Source: Bacillus sp. SA1-12 (GTDB lineage Bacteria; Bacillota; Bacilli; Bacillales; Bacillaceae). From it: a stretch of 64,000 nt of DNA. A program made the translations under genes and the position numbers. Shown here one piece after another: positions 34,599 to 43,713 of the stretch. The first letter of the stretch is position 1. Every line of letters starts with the position of its first letter. Below the pieces are notes generated by a model. That model saw only the letters and a program-made list of their open reading frames with translations, was not told the DNA's origin and made no database searches. The stretch covers positions 124,001 to 188,000 of the forward strand of contig NZ_LATZ01000131.1 in assembly GCF_000981385.1 (NCBI RefSeq). The letters run 5' to 3'.

Positions 34599-34886
34599 AT
34601 GACGAAAGCTTTTTCTTAGTTTCATCACATTCATATCCTTCATCACGCAACGAAACACCCGATCTTTGGACAATGGATGCTCGAGGAGTTTAAGGAACAC
34701 GGCAATAATATCTGCTCAGGAACTCTGTATCCATCCTCCACACAATGGAGTCAGATGGCCCTTTAGTGAGAGAAGATAAAAATGTTACCTGGAAAATTCG
34801 TAAATATTATACCACCACAGCAAAAGGGGATACACTTGGAGGAATGGCGGAAAAAAGCAATTGAACTCTTCAAGGAAATAAAGTGA
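34599..34886 (+). pseudogene. Decayed PadR family regulator upstream of chrA
   Basis: AGAGGATAAAGT then ATG opens a frame that stops at codon 7 (TAG). It then continues FHHIHILHHATKHPIFGQWM and GTLYP, the PadR winged helix. A one-base loss after GTLYP shifts to ILHTMESDGPLVREDKNV and IRKYYTTTAKGD. A further shift leads to LEEWRKKAIELFKEIK and the TGA at 34884. One nonsense and two frameshift changes therefore break an otherwise complete gene of about 95 codons. PadR regulators of this type commonly precede chromate transporter genes. Confidence 0.8.
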
Positions 34887-34941
34887 ATTCTTCATGCAAG
34901 TGTTCTCTCTAAATGAGATTTAAGAATAAAAGGAGGTTATC

Positions 34942-36129
34942 ATGAACAAAAATACGATACGCTTCAAGTCACTTTTAGAAATCCTCGTCGTTTCCACTAA
35001 GCTTGGTTTGACTTCATTTGGAGGTCCTATCGCACACTTAGGCTATTTTCATGAGGAATATATCCGCAGAAGGAAATGGATGGACGAGAAAAGTTATGCA
35101 GATTTAGTCGCATTGTGTCAATTTCTTCCCGGTCCTGCCAGCAGCCAGGTTGGGATTGGAATTGGTGTTATGCGTGCAGGTGTATTAGGAGGAATTACAT
35201 CATTTATTGGATTTACCCTCCCTTCTGTTGCAGCACTTATCATTTTTGCCCTCATCCTTCAAAACTTAAAGATCGGTGATGTCGGTTGGGTCCATGGTTT
35301 AAAAATCGTTGCCGTTGCTGTCGTTGCCCATGCCATTTTAGGGATGGCACAAAAATTAACCCCAGACCTTAAACGAAAAGCAATTGCTTTATTTGCACTT
35401 GCAGGTACCCTTCTATGGCAAACAGCTTACACACAAATTGCTGTTATTTTACTAGCCGGCTTCATAGGTTTTCTTCTTTATAAGCAGCAGAAGGATGATG
35501 ATTCTACTCCGTTAAACTTCCCAGTTTCTCGCCGGTTTGCGATTATTTGTTTAGGGCTATTTTTTGGATTATTATTTCTTTTGCCAATTTTGAGTAAGGT
35601 CACATCACTAAGCTGGATTGCCATGTTTGATAGCTTCTATCGCTCTGGTTCATTAGTATTTGGCGGGGGACATGTTGTTCTTCCTTTACTTGAAAGAGAA
35701 TTTGTTCCAACCGGCTGGCTGAGCGAAGAGGCCTTCCTTGCTGGATATGGAGCAGCCCAAGCAGTTCCTGGTCCATTATTTACGTTTGCTGCTTATATTG
35801 GCGCAGTGATTAGCGGCTGGCAAGGGGGATTATTGGCTGCATTTGCGATTTTCCTACCGGCATTTCTGCTGATTTTGGGTACGCTCCCTTTTTGGAACGC
35901 CTTGCGAAGCAACCCTGTGATAAAAGGAGCGTTAATAGGTGTGAACGCAGCGGTTGTCGGGATTTTAACTGCTGCTTTTTATCAGCCAATCTGGACCAGC
36001 TCAATTATGGAGCCGATTGATTTTGCCTTTGCCGCAATTTTATTCAGCATGCTTGCTTTTTGGAAGCTTCCACCTTGGATCATTGTTGTGACAGGCGCAA
36101 TCGGCGGCCATCTCCTATCTTTTCTATAA
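34942..36129 (+). CDS. chrA: Chromate transporter ChrA (two-domain)
   Basis: This 395-residue membrane protein of the CHR family is built from two homologous halves. Half 1 shows LTSFGGPIAHLGYFHEEYI and CQFLPGPASSQVGIGIG (about 59-75); half 2 shows FGGGHVVLPLLEREFV and AQAVPGPLFTFAAYIGA (about 272-288). It exports chromate in long-chain CHR proteins. AGGAGG precedes the ATG. The regulator gene directly upstream is broken, so expression may be constitutive or lost. A family 3 hairpin starts 12 bp after the stop. Confidence 0.92.
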   Translation: MNKNTIRFKSLLEILVVSTKLGLTSFGGPIAHLGYFHEEYIRRRKWMDEKSYADLVALCQFLPGPASSQVGIGIGVMRAGVLGGITSFIGFTLPSVAALIIFALILQNLKIGDVGWVHGLKIVAVAVVAHAILGMAQKLTPDLKRKAIALFALAGTLLWQTAYTQIAVILLAGFIGFLLYKQQKDDDSTPLNFPVSRRFAIICLGLFFGLLFLLPILSKVTSLSWIAMFDSFYRSGSLVFGGGHVVLPLLEREFVPTGWLSEEAFLAGYGAAQAVPGPLFTFAAYIGAVISGWQGGLLAAFAIFLPAFLLILGTLPFWNALRSNPVIKGALIGVNAAVVGILTAAFYQPIWTSSIMEPIDFAFAAILFSMLAFWKLPPWIIVVTGAIGGHLLSFL

Positions 36130-36138
36130 ATTGTTTAT

Positions 36139-36214
36139 TTAGGGTCTGACCAAAGCAAAAGCTCTATATGGATTTATCCTATATTGAGTTTGTGGAGTTT
36201 GACCCTTTTTTTTA
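36139..36214 (+). repeat. Family 3 hairpin, copy b, terminator of chrA
   Basis: AGGGTCTGACC (36141-36151) pairs imperfectly with GTTTGACCCT (36197-36206), and CTATATGG with CCTATATTGAG inside. The + strand continues into TTTTTTTT. Confidence 0.75.
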
Positions 36215-36227
36215 GAAAACCTCTAAT

Positions 36228-36375
36228 TTCTTGCTTTTCTGAATGCCAATTCCCCTCCTGAACGCTGATTTCTTTCTCCTGAACGCCGAATTCCCCTCCC
36301 GTACGCTGATTTCCTTCTCCCAACGCCGAATTCTCCTCCTGAACGGTTTTCCTTCGCCTGAACACCTAATCTTTC
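36228..36375. repeat. Degenerate tandem array with 21 bp period (GAACGCYGA units)
   Basis: Units read GAACGCTGATTTCTTTCTCC, GAACGCCGAATTCCCCTCCC, TACGCTGATTTCCTTCTCCC, AACGCCGAATTCTCCTCC, GAACGGTTTTCCTTCGCC and GAACACCTAATC. The first three are 21 bp apart. The array fills the space between the chrA terminator and the binding protein gene's promoter; no gene is present in 36130-36521. Confidence 0.75.
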
Positions 36376-36521
36376 ATCCTCTTAAACCCTTCATTTACAG
36401 AGATTTTACAAAATAACTACTTATCATTAAACCTGCCTTAATAAAGGATCAATAGACTAGTATTTAATAGATTTTATTTAAGTATTCCCATCATTTTTTT
36501 ATACATAGGAGGATAGAAATT

Positions 36522-37565
36522 ATGCAAACGATCAAAAAAACGTTGGGCTTTCTGATGATGCTCGTACTTTTATCAGCTTGTGGTGCACAATCAGAAACAA
36601 CAGGTACATCATCTGATGAAAATAAAGGTAACGAGCAAACAGGCATTGAAGGAGATCTTTCCTTCTACACTTCACAACCTGATGAAGATGCACAAAAGCT
36701 TGTAGATGCTTTTATAGAAAAATACCCAGACGTAAATGTCGAGATTTTCCGTTCAGGAACTGAAGAGGTTATAAGCAAAATTCAAGCTGAACATCAAGCT
36801 GGCGATGTACAAGCTGATGTTTTATTAGTAGCTGATTCGGTAACGTTTGAGAGTTTAAAGAGTCAGGATCTTCTATTATCCTATCAATCGAAAGAAGCAA
36901 GTGAGATCCCTGAAAACTTTATCGATAAAGATGGTATGTATTCAGGTACAAAGGTAATGGCAACGATCTTAGCAGTTAACACAGAAAAGGTTAAAGATTT
37001 ACCGGACTCATGGAGTGCATTAACTTCTAAAGAAGCAAGCGGTCAGAGCATTATGCCAAGTCCTTTATATTCAGGTGCTGCAGCCTATAATTTAGGTGTA
37101 TTTACTAGAAACAATGGATTCAATTGGGAGTTTTATGAGCAGTTAAAGGAAAATAATGTCATGATCACTGAAGGAAACGGTGCTGTCCAACAGGCCGTCG
37201 CTGCTGGAGAAAAATCCTATGGCATGGTGGTTGATTTCATCATCGCCCGTGCAAAAGCGGAGGGGTCGCCAATCGATCTTATTTATCCAAAAGAAGGTGT
37301 GCCTGTGATTACCGAACCAATTGCCATAATGAAAAATACTGACAATGAAGCTGCAGCAACAGCTTTTGTAGACTTCGTTCTTTCTGAAGAAGGACAGCAG
37401 CTTGCAGCAGAGATTGGCTACACTCCAATCCGAAAAGGGATAGAGGCACCAGAAGGTCTTAAAACAATTGACGAGATGAAGGTGTTAGATGCTGAACTAT
37501 CTGAGTTATATCAAGCTCGTGAGAAAGACAAAGAAGAATTCAGCAGCTTGTTTGGAGATCAATAA
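36522..37565 (+). CDS. ABC substrate-binding lipoprotein, Fbp/AfuA-like
   Basis: This 347-residue type II lipoprotein (lipobox LLSACG, Cys about 20) has the extracellular binding-protein fold of the iron(III)/thiamine/aminoethylphosphonate cluster: LSFYTSQPDEDAQKLVDAF (about 43-61) and SGTEEVISKIQAE. It heads an operon with a fused permease and an ATPase. The Tyr-Tyr iron ligands typical of FbpA are not evident at the usual place (GMVVDFIIARA is there), so the substrate could be something other than ferric iron. AGGAGG precedes the ATG. No clear Fur box was seen. Confidence 0.83.
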   Translation: MQTIKKTLGFLMMLVLLSACGAQSETTGTSSDENKGNEQTGIEGDLSFYTSQPDEDAQKLVDAFIEKYPDVNVEIFRSGTEEVISKIQAEHQAGDVQADVLLVADSVTFESLKSQDLLLSYQSKEASEIPENFIDKDGMYSGTKVMATILAVNTEKVKDLPDSWSALTSKEASGQSIMPSPLYSGAAAYNLGVFTRNNGFNWEFYEQLKENNVMITEGNGAVQQAVAAGEKSYGMVVDFIIARAKAEGSPIDLIYPKEGVPVITEPIAIMKNTDNEAAATAFVDFVLSEEGQQLAAEIGYTPIRKGIEAPEGLKTIDEMKVLDAELSELYQAREKDKEEFSSLFGDQ

Positions 37566-37586
37566 GCAGAAATGAGGCGTCAATAA

Positions 37587-39326
37587 ATGGTTTCATCCGT
37601 AACAAATTCAGGGAACTCGCTTCTTAAGCAGCGTTCCCTTTCTTTCTTTTACATACTTGGATTTATCTTTATTATCTTATTCTTTTTCATCCCGGTTGTT
37701 AAATTATTATATTTAAGCTTTTCCTCTGAAAATGGCTTAAGCTTTAACCACTATATCGAGGTTTTACAAAACCCTGTTACATGGAAAACAATCTATCATA
37801 CCCTTCTTATCGTAACCGGCTCTACCATTATTGCCGTTATTCTCGGTGTATTCACAGCATGGCTGGTTGCTTATACCAATATTCGGCATAAACATCTGCT
37901 TCAGGTTTTGATCTTTTTACCCTTTGTGATTCCATCCTATATTACAACATTGGCTTGGACTCAATTTTTGGGTGTTAACGGTCCAGTAGCCTACATATTG
38001 AACAAACTTCCAGGCGGCCTCGAACCTATTAATCTATATAGCCTAACAGGAATTATTATTGTCATGGGATTTTCTCATTATCCTTTAGTTTATTTGTTAA
38101 CAGTAGGTGTTCTCAGAAAAATCCCTAGAGAGCTTGAGATGGCTGCTAAGGTCTCTGGTGGTTCTTCATTCACTGCCTTTTTAAAGGTCACAATGCCATT
38201 GGCACTGCCAGGGATCGCAAGCGGTGGATTGCTGGCCTTTCTTGCCAGCCTTGATAACTTTGGAATTCCAGCATTTTTAGGCATTTCAGCAAATATTCGA
38301 GTCTTAAGCACCTATATTTATGAACAAATTATTGGGTTTGGTCCTTCTGCCTTTGCAAAAGGAGCCACACTTTCGGTTATTTTGGGAATGATCGCGATTA
38401 TCGGGACGTCGATTCAATGGATGCTGCTAAAACGTACAAAGCAATTTGAAACAGCAAGAGAGGACAAAGACCCTCGAATCTTTTTAGCCAAAAAAGCACG
38501 GTTACTGGTTGAAATGGCTTTGTGGATGTTCTTAATTGTAACAAGCCTAATTCCACTTCTCTCTATGGCATCGACCTCTCTAGTCAAGGCCTATGGCTTA
38601 GATTTTACTTTACAAAATCTGAGTTTAAAACATTATGAATTTATTCTATTCTCAAGTTCAAAAACACAAGAAGCGATTCTAAACAGCCTAAAACTTGCAT
38701 TCATTACAACAGTATTCGGCTTAGTTATTGGTACATTCATTGCCTACTTACGGGTGAGAAAACCTTCCTTTTTCAATAAAACCATGGAAGTTATCGTCGG
38801 CATCCCCTTTGCTCTCCCAGGAACGGTGATGGCGCTGGCCATGATCTTCACATGGTTAGAGCCCCTCCCAGGCTGGAATCCAGGGATTTATGGATCAATC
38901 TGGATCTTATATATCGCCTATTTTACCCGATTTCTTATCTTGCAAATTCGGGGAAGTGCAACCTCTCTCATGCAAGTAGATGTTTCCATGGAGGATGCAG
39001 CAAGGACAAGCGGCGCCTCTGCCTATAAAAAATGGCGGAAGATTTTAATACCACTAATCTTGCCAGGACTAATAAGCGGCGCCTTTTTAGTCTTTTTAAC
39101 CGCTTTAACTGAATTGACTGTATCATCCCTTTTATGGTCAAGCGGTACAGAAACAATCGGTCTCGTAATTTTTAATTTCGAACAGGCTGGCTATACAACC
39201 CACTCTACTGCTTTTTCGACGATTATTGTTTTATTAATTTTTATCGGGTTTATGGGTATTTTCCTTATGCAAAAGATTTGGGAAAGAAGGGTGTTTCTAA
39301 ATGGCAACAGAAATTACAAAAGTTAG
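37587..39326 (+). CDS. ABC permease, fused two-domain (FbpB-like)
   Basis: This 579-residue protein has twelve predicted helices arranged as two permease domains. Each has an ATPase-contact loop: ELEMAAKVSGGSSFTAFLKV (about 176-195) and SMEDAARTSGASAYKKWRKI (about 464-483), both of the EAA type. A single-chain duplicated permease is usual for Fbp/Sfu-type ferric importers. GAGGCG precedes the ATG, 21 bp after the binding protein gene. The ATPase gene overlaps its end by 26 bp. Confidence 0.88.
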   Translation: MVSSVTNSGNSLLKQRSLSFFYILGFIFIILFFFIPVVKLLYLSFSSENGLSFNHYIEVLQNPVTWKTIYHTLLIVTGSTIIAVILGVFTAWLVAYTNIRHKHLLQVLIFLPFVIPSYITTLAWTQFLGVNGPVAYILNKLPGGLEPINLYSLTGIIIVMGFSHYPLVYLLTVGVLRKIPRELEMAAKVSGGSSFTAFLKVTMPLALPGIASGGLLAFLASLDNFGIPAFLGISANIRVLSTYIYEQIIGFGPSAFAKGATLSVILGMIAIIGTSIQWMLLKRTKQFETAREDKDPRIFLAKKARLLVEMALWMFLIVTSLIPLLSMASTSLVKAYGLDFTLQNLSLKHYEFILFSSSKTQEAILNSLKLAFITTVFGLVIGTFIAYLRVRKPSFFNKTMEVIVGIPFALPGTVMALAMIFTWLEPLPGWNPGIYGSIWILYIAYFTRFLILQIRGSATSLMQVDVSMEDAARTSGASAYKKWRKILIPLILPGLISGAFLVFLTALTELTVSSLLWSSGTETIGLVIFNFEQAGYTTHSTAFSTIIVLLIFIGFMGIFLMQKIWERRVFLNGNRNYKS

Positions 39327-40374
39327 TAAAAATTTCGGGAAAACAGAAGCCTTGAGTTCAATCGATTTATCCATTAAAGATGGTGAATTCATTGCGATCC
39401 TCGGACCTTCCGGCTGTGGAAAAACAACATTGCTTAAGTTATTGGCAGGCTTTGATTCACCTTCATCGGGACAGATTTGTATCGGCGGAGAATGTGTAGG
39501 TAAAAAAAATGAATCAATCCCGCCAGAAAGACGCAATATTGGGATGGTATTTCAATCTTTTGCCTTGTGGCCGCACATGAATGTGGCAGAGCATATCCGG
39601 TTCCCGCTCCTTCATCATCGTTTTTTAGCTGATGATCTAAAAGCAAATATGGAAAAAAGAGTCGAAGAGGTTTTACATATTGTTGAGCTCCATGCCTTTT
39701 CAAAAAGAATGCCGTATGAATTATCTGGGGGTCAAAAGCAGCGGGTGGCTTTAGCAAGAGCGATTGCCGCTAAGCCGGCGCTGTTGTTAATGGATGAGCC
39801 CTTAAGCAGCTTAGATGCAGAATTAAGAATGGAGATGCGCAGGGAAATACAAAGCCTCCATCGAATGACAGGCGCCACAATTATTTATGTCACTCATGAT
39901 CAAGATGAAGCCCTTGCGATGGCAGACCGAATTGTTGTCATGAATAACGGCAAAATTCAGCAAACAGGAAGTCCAAGAGACATTTATTATAAGCCTGAAA
40001 CCGAATTTGTCGCCAAATTTGTCGGGAAGGCAAATCTCATTCATGGCCAATGGATCGATGAACAGACATTTAATCCAAATTCTAATTCCATCCAAACGTA
40101 TTGGACTGGTGTAGAGGCCTCACCTGGTTTAAGAGCAAAAAATCTTTGCCCGATTAGACCAGAACAATTCGGCTTATCACAACAAAAAGATGGAATTTCA
40201 GGAACCATTGCCAATATCCAATTTCAAGGGAAGGAAATTCATTATTTGGTTGATACGGGTTCAGATCTGATAGCTATTCACGAGGATTCCCAAAAGGAGC
40301 CTTATTATACTGGTGATCAGGTCTATATTCATTTAAAACAAACCATTCATTCACAGCCATTACTACCGATTTAA
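39301..40374 (+). CDS. ABC importer ATP-binding protein (FbpC-like)
   Basis: This 357-residue ATPase has Walker A GPSGCGKTT (about 38-46), signature LSGGQKQR, Walker B LLMDEPLSSLD and switch His in VTHDQ. A C-terminal TOBE/OB regulatory domain follows (about 240-357), as in FbpC, PotA and MalK. It energises the importer encoded by the two preceding genes and overlaps the permease gene by 26 bp. The transcript ends in a hairpin about 5 bp after the stop. Confidence 0.9.
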   Translation: MATEITKVSKNFGKTEALSSIDLSIKDGEFIAILGPSGCGKTTLLKLLAGFDSPSSGQICIGGECVGKKNESIPPERRNIGMVFQSFALWPHMNVAEHIRFPLLHHRFLADDLKANMEKRVEEVLHIVELHAFSKRMPYELSGGQKQRVALARAIAAKPALLLMDEPLSSLDAELRMEMRREIQSLHRMTGATIIYVTHDQDEALAMADRIVVMNNGKIQQTGSPRDIYYKPETEFVAKFVGKANLIHGQWIDEQTFNPNSNSIQTYWTGVEASPGLRAKNLCPIRPEQFGLSQQKDGISGTIANIQFQGKEIHYLVDTGSDLIAIHEDSQKEPYYTGDQVYIHLKQTIHSQPLLPI

Positions 40375-40377
40375 TGA

Positions 40378-40427
40378 AAAGCTTGTATGCCCGCCAGACT
40401 TATTTAGCGTGGTTTACAAGCTTTTTA
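40378..40427 (+). terminator. Terminator of the Fbp-type importer operon
   Basis: AAGCTTGTA and TACAAGCTT are complementary arms (about 40379-40387 and 40415-40423) with an extended inner stem, followed by TTTTTAACC. Confidence 0.7.
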
Positions 40428-40542
40428 ACCTACAGTGACTAAAAATTCTTCTTGAATTTTTCCCAGTTCATGACAATAATATGACTATTAGAATATTTCG
40501 ATTTTCGAAACAATTATCTGATAAGAGGGAGAAGAATACACG

Positions 40543-41781
40543 ATGTCAACTGCTTCACTTCCAAAACAACCTGCATCCCTGCCTACCGATACAGGAACTG
40601 TTTACAACATTTTATTTATCATTGGTCTTTGCCATCTGCTAAATGACAGTATTCAATCTGTCATTCCTGCCATGTTTCCGATTTTAGAAAACTCAATGGG
40701 ACTAACATTTACACAGCTCGGCTTTATTGGATTTGCGCTTAATATGGTTTCATCTGTTCTTCAGCCGGTGGTTGGCCTTTTTACAGATAAGCGCCCGATG
40801 CCATTTGTTCTTCCGATTGGTTTAACGTGCAGCATGCTTGGAGTATTTGGATTGGCATTTGCACCATCATTTTTCACTATCCTTCTATCCGTCATTTTAA
40901 TTGGGCTAGGCTCAGCTGTTTTTCATCCTGAAGGCTCGCGGGTTGCCTATTTGGCAGCTGGAGAACGCCGAGGCTTAGCACAATCCATCTATCAGGTTGG
41001 CGGTAATAGCGGGCAGGCGCTTGCCCCGATCATTACTGCATTAATCCTTGTTCCACTCGGTCAATTCGGAGCTATCTGGTTTACGGTTGTTGCTGCTCTT
41101 GCCATCGTCTTTTTAATATATATTGCAAATTGGTATTCTGGCAGATTAGCAGATATAAAGCCTGTTAAGGTATTACCTAAAGCCACTCAAACCAATTCGT
41201 CCGTAACGAAAGCAGTCCGTAACGCCATTTTCATCATTATATTCCTTATTTTTGCCCGTTCTTGGTATGTGAGTGCCATTTCAAATTTTTATACTTTTTA
41301 TGCCATTGAAAAATACCATTTAACGATAGCAGGATCACAAGTATACATTTTTATCTTTTTAGTAATGGGGGCAATTGGAACATTTTTCGGCGGACCATTA
41401 GCTGATAAGTTCGGCAAACGAAATGTCATTATCGTTTCATTATTAGCTACAGCCCCGCTTACTTTAGCATTGCCTTTTGTCGGAGCAACTCTTTCATTAA
41501 TAGTCTTGGCACTGATTGGTCTCATTTTAATGTCTAGTTTTTCTGTAACGGTAGTTTATGCACAGGAACTCGTTCCTGGTAAAATTGGCACCATGTCAGG
41601 TTTAACTGTTGGGCTTGCGTTCGGAATGGGGGCAATTGGCTCGATTGCATTAGGTGCAATGATTGACCATGTTGGATTAACCCCAACGATGATAAGTGTC
41701 GCCGCACTTCCATTACTTGGAATTCTAGCATACCTTCTACCTACGGATCAAATGCTAAAAGAATGGCAAAAGGCCAAATGA
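40543..41781 (+). CDS. MFS transporter, fosmidomycin-resistance (Fsr) type
   Basis: This 412-residue protein has twelve helices. The first helix region CHLLNDSIQSVIPAMFPIL (about 30-48) and VFHPEGSRVAYLAAGERRGL (about 126-145) are typical of the Fsr subfamily, whose E. coli member exports fosmidomycin; B. subtilis YfnC is similar. A natural substrate is unknown. AGAGGGAGAAG lies upstream of the ATG. It is monocistronic; no terminator was obvious before the next gene. Confidence 0.82.
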   Translation: MSTASLPKQPASLPTDTGTVYNILFIIGLCHLLNDSIQSVIPAMFPILENSMGLTFTQLGFIGFALNMVSSVLQPVVGLFTDKRPMPFVLPIGLTCSMLGVFGLAFAPSFFTILLSVILIGLGSAVFHPEGSRVAYLAAGERRGLAQSIYQVGGNSGQALAPIITALILVPLGQFGAIWFTVVAALAIVFLIYIANWYSGRLADIKPVKVLPKATQTNSSVTKAVRNAIFIIIFLIFARSWYVSAISNFYTFYAIEKYHLTIAGSQVYIFIFLVMGAIGTFFGGPLADKFGKRNVIIVSLLATAPLTLALPFVGATLSLIVLALIGLILMSSFSVTVVYAQELVPGKIGTMSGLTVGLAFGMGAIGSIALGAMIDHVGLTPTMISVAALPLLGILAYLLPTDQMLKEWQKAK

Positions 41782-41836
41782 TAGAATTATAGGAAGAAAT
41801 TACCGGAATTTTTAATCTAATTGTAACCTACGAGAC

Positions 41837-41873
41837 CCCCTTTCTATGTTATAACTATAAAGACAGAAAGGGG
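41837..41873 (+). promoter_or_regulatory. Hairpin that would sequester the Shine-Dalgarno of the 3D-domain gene
   Basis: CCCCTTTCT (41837-41845) is exactly complementary to AGAAAGGGG (41865-41873), which contains the ribosome binding site of the gene at 41881. The 19-base loop is A/T rich. If transcription starts upstream of 41837, the site would be masked; if it starts within the loop, it would not. Confidence 0.45.
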
Positions 41874-41880
41874 TTGCATT

Positions 41881-43071
41881 ATGCGAGCTATAAAGCGAAC
41901 ACTTGCCACACTTGGTATCCTTCTATTATCATTACCTATTTCCTATGTGGCAAACGCAGAATCTACTAAAGACACTTTACATAGTGCTGAAGAACAGCTG
42001 AAGCAGAGTCAACAAACCATTCTTCAAAAGGAAAAAGAACAGCAAGCGGTTCAAGAAGAAATCAGCGGCCTTCAAGAGAATGTACAAGCCTTAGAGAGTG
42101 AAATCACTCAAAATCAACAAGGCTTAGCAGAGGTAGAAGGCAAAATTGAAGAAATCCAACAGATCATTCAGCAAAAAAAGGAAGAGATTGTACTTTTACA
42201 GGACAAGGTATATGCGCGTGAAGGAATTATGGAAAAACGGTTAGTTGCCCTTCAACACAGCGATCATACAACAATTGTAATTGAAACACTCGTAAACTCA
42301 GAAAATCTTGGAAATTTCTTTGAACGGATTGGCGCTGTTGCAACACTATTAGGTGCAGATCAAAAAATACTAGATCAACAAGAAGCTGATTTAAAGCAAA
42401 TAGAGGTAGATAAAAAGGAAATCGACAAACAAGAACAGCTCCTCATTAGTCAGCAGGCTGAACTAGAAGCAAAAAGAGCAACGCTTGAAGAAAATCGCGC
42501 AAAACGAAATCAAGCCTTAATTGCCATGCAAGGTAAATTCACAAAGCTGGCATCTGAAATAAGCGTTGCCGAACAAGAGAAAAATAATATCCAATTACAA
42601 ATAAATTCGATCCAAACAAAAATTAAAGAAGAAGAGGCTGCGGCAAAAGCCAGAGCCGTTGAGCTTGCTAAAGCAAAAGAAAAAGAAAAGGAAAAAGCTG
42701 TTGCTCAACCTGCTGTTGCACCACCTCGTCCTTCAAAAACAGCTTCAAAAACAGTTACAAAAAAAGAAGAACCGTCTAATTCTAGAAAAGAAATGTATGT
42801 AACAGCAACTGCATATAGTCATGAGGATACAGCAAGTGATCTTACCTATTTGGGATATAATATTAAAAAGAATCCAAATATGAAGCTCATTGCAGTTGAT
42901 CCTGGTGTTATCCCGCTCGGTTCAAAAGTGTGGGTTGAAGGCTATGGGGTTGCGGTTGCCGGTGATACTGGCGGCGCCATAATTGGCCATAAGATTGATG
43001 TACTAATGCCTTCAAGCGCGCATGCAAGGCAATGGGGAAGAAAAACGGTAAAAATTATTATTTTAGATTAA
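41881..43071 (+). CDS. Secreted coiled-coil protein with C-terminal 3D domain
   Basis: This 396-residue exported protein has a signal peptide (about 1-26, SYVANA) and a long coiled coil with PcsB-like layout (about 30-260, many Glu/Gln/Lys heptads). A Lys/Ala/Pro linker precedes a 3D domain (about 303-396) with AVDPGVIPLGSKVWV, AGDTGG and HKIDVLM, the three conserved aspartates of MltA-like wall hydrolases such as YocH. It probably cleaves or remodels peptidoglycan outside the cell. An inverted repeat overlaps its AAAGGGG ribosome binding site. WalR control, known for relatives, could not be shown here. Confidence 0.87.
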   Translation: MRAIKRTLATLGILLLSLPISYVANAESTKDTLHSAEEQLKQSQQTILQKEKEQQAVQEEISGLQENVQALESEITQNQQGLAEVEGKIEEIQQIIQQKKEEIVLLQDKVYAREGIMEKRLVALQHSDHTTIVIETLVNSENLGNFFERIGAVATLLGADQKILDQQEADLKQIEVDKKEIDKQEQLLISQQAELEAKRATLEENRAKRNQALIAMQGKFTKLASEISVAEQEKNNIQLQINSIQTKIKEEEAAAKARAVELAKAKEKEKEKAVAQPAVAPPRPSKTASKTVTKKEEPSNSRKEMYVTATAYSHEDTASDLTYLGYNIKKNPNMKLIAVDPGVIPLGSKVWVEGYGVAVAGDTGGAIIGHKIDVLMPSSAHARQWGRKTVKIIILD

Positions 43072-43074
43072 GTT

Positions 43075-43124
43075 AAAAGGATAGATTAATCCAGGTGATT
43101 TCTGTTTTGATCTATCCTTTTATT
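43075..43124. terminator. Bidirectional terminator
   Basis: AGGATAGAT (43078-43086)/ATCTATCCT (43110-43118), with AAAA before and TTTTATTT after, between converging genes. Confidence 0.75.
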
Positions 43125-43713
43125 TATGAAATGCTATAGGGTGATTCTTCATGTAAAGGAACAGGTTCGTTATTCCTTTAGAAATGAGTACGATAACAAT
43201 ATATCCAAAAAATAAATGAACATAATTTGCACCTTTGCCCAGCAGAAAAAGATTGTGTGCAACAGACAAGGGTCTAAAGAGGAATGCAAGAAAACAAATT
43301 AAAAACAAAGTATAGAGATAGAAATTTTTTTTCTTTTCTAACGTCCATTGATAAATTAAGATAAACAGTACTGGTGCAAATGAGGTATCGATACTCACAT
43401 TAAAAGGCAAAAAAGGGATAGCCTTGTAAGGATATCCTATATAATTATACCTGGTTACTAATGCATCCAAATACGCTCCCCAAACATGAATATTAAATCC
43501 ATAAAAACCCAGGAGAAAGATTCTTTTTCGATCAATCGTGAAATAAAGGATAATCAAAGGCAGAACAATCATTGCCGCATTAAACCAAAATTGCCATGTA
43601 TCAAATGAAGAATATTCTCTCCAATAATCAATCCATTGTTCAGCAAGCTTTTTTTGAGTTTGCTTTAATTCTTCAAATTGTTCCATTTGTTCTGGTGGAA
43701 TGGTGGACTTCAT
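43120..43713 (-). CDS. CBO0543 family membrane protein
   Basis: This 197-residue protein has a charged N-terminal helix and five or six membrane helices. The sequence YFTIDRKRIFLLGFYGFNIH (about 57-76) is characteristic of the CBO0543 family, widespread in Bacillus and Clostridium with no known function. GGGGTGAG precedes the ATG. It is a single gene with a shared terminator downstream and no clear partner. Confidence 0.72.
   Translation of the reverse strand: MKSTIPPEQMEQFEELKQTQKKLAEQWIDYWREYSSFDTWQFWFNAAMIVLPLIILYFTIDRKRIFLLGFYGFNIHVWGAYLDALVTRYNYIGYPYKAIPFLPFNVSIDTSFAPVLFILIYQWTLEKKKNFYLYTLFLICFLAFLFRPLSVAHNLFLLGKGANYVHLFFGYIVIVLISKGITNLFLYMKNHPIAFHK

Noticed and set aside
36174-36365. 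Minus-strand frame of 63 codons with repeated GEGNQRTGGE-like peptide
   Set aside because: The peptide repetition only reflects the 21 bp DNA repeat; no start signal.
36400-36520. Possible Fur box upstream of the Fbp-like operon (ACTTATCATTAA)
   Set aside because: Too few matches to the palindromic consensus on both sides.
41821-41880. WalR box upstream of the 3D-domain gene
   Set aside because: Only one TGTAAC half site is present; no second half at the required spacing.
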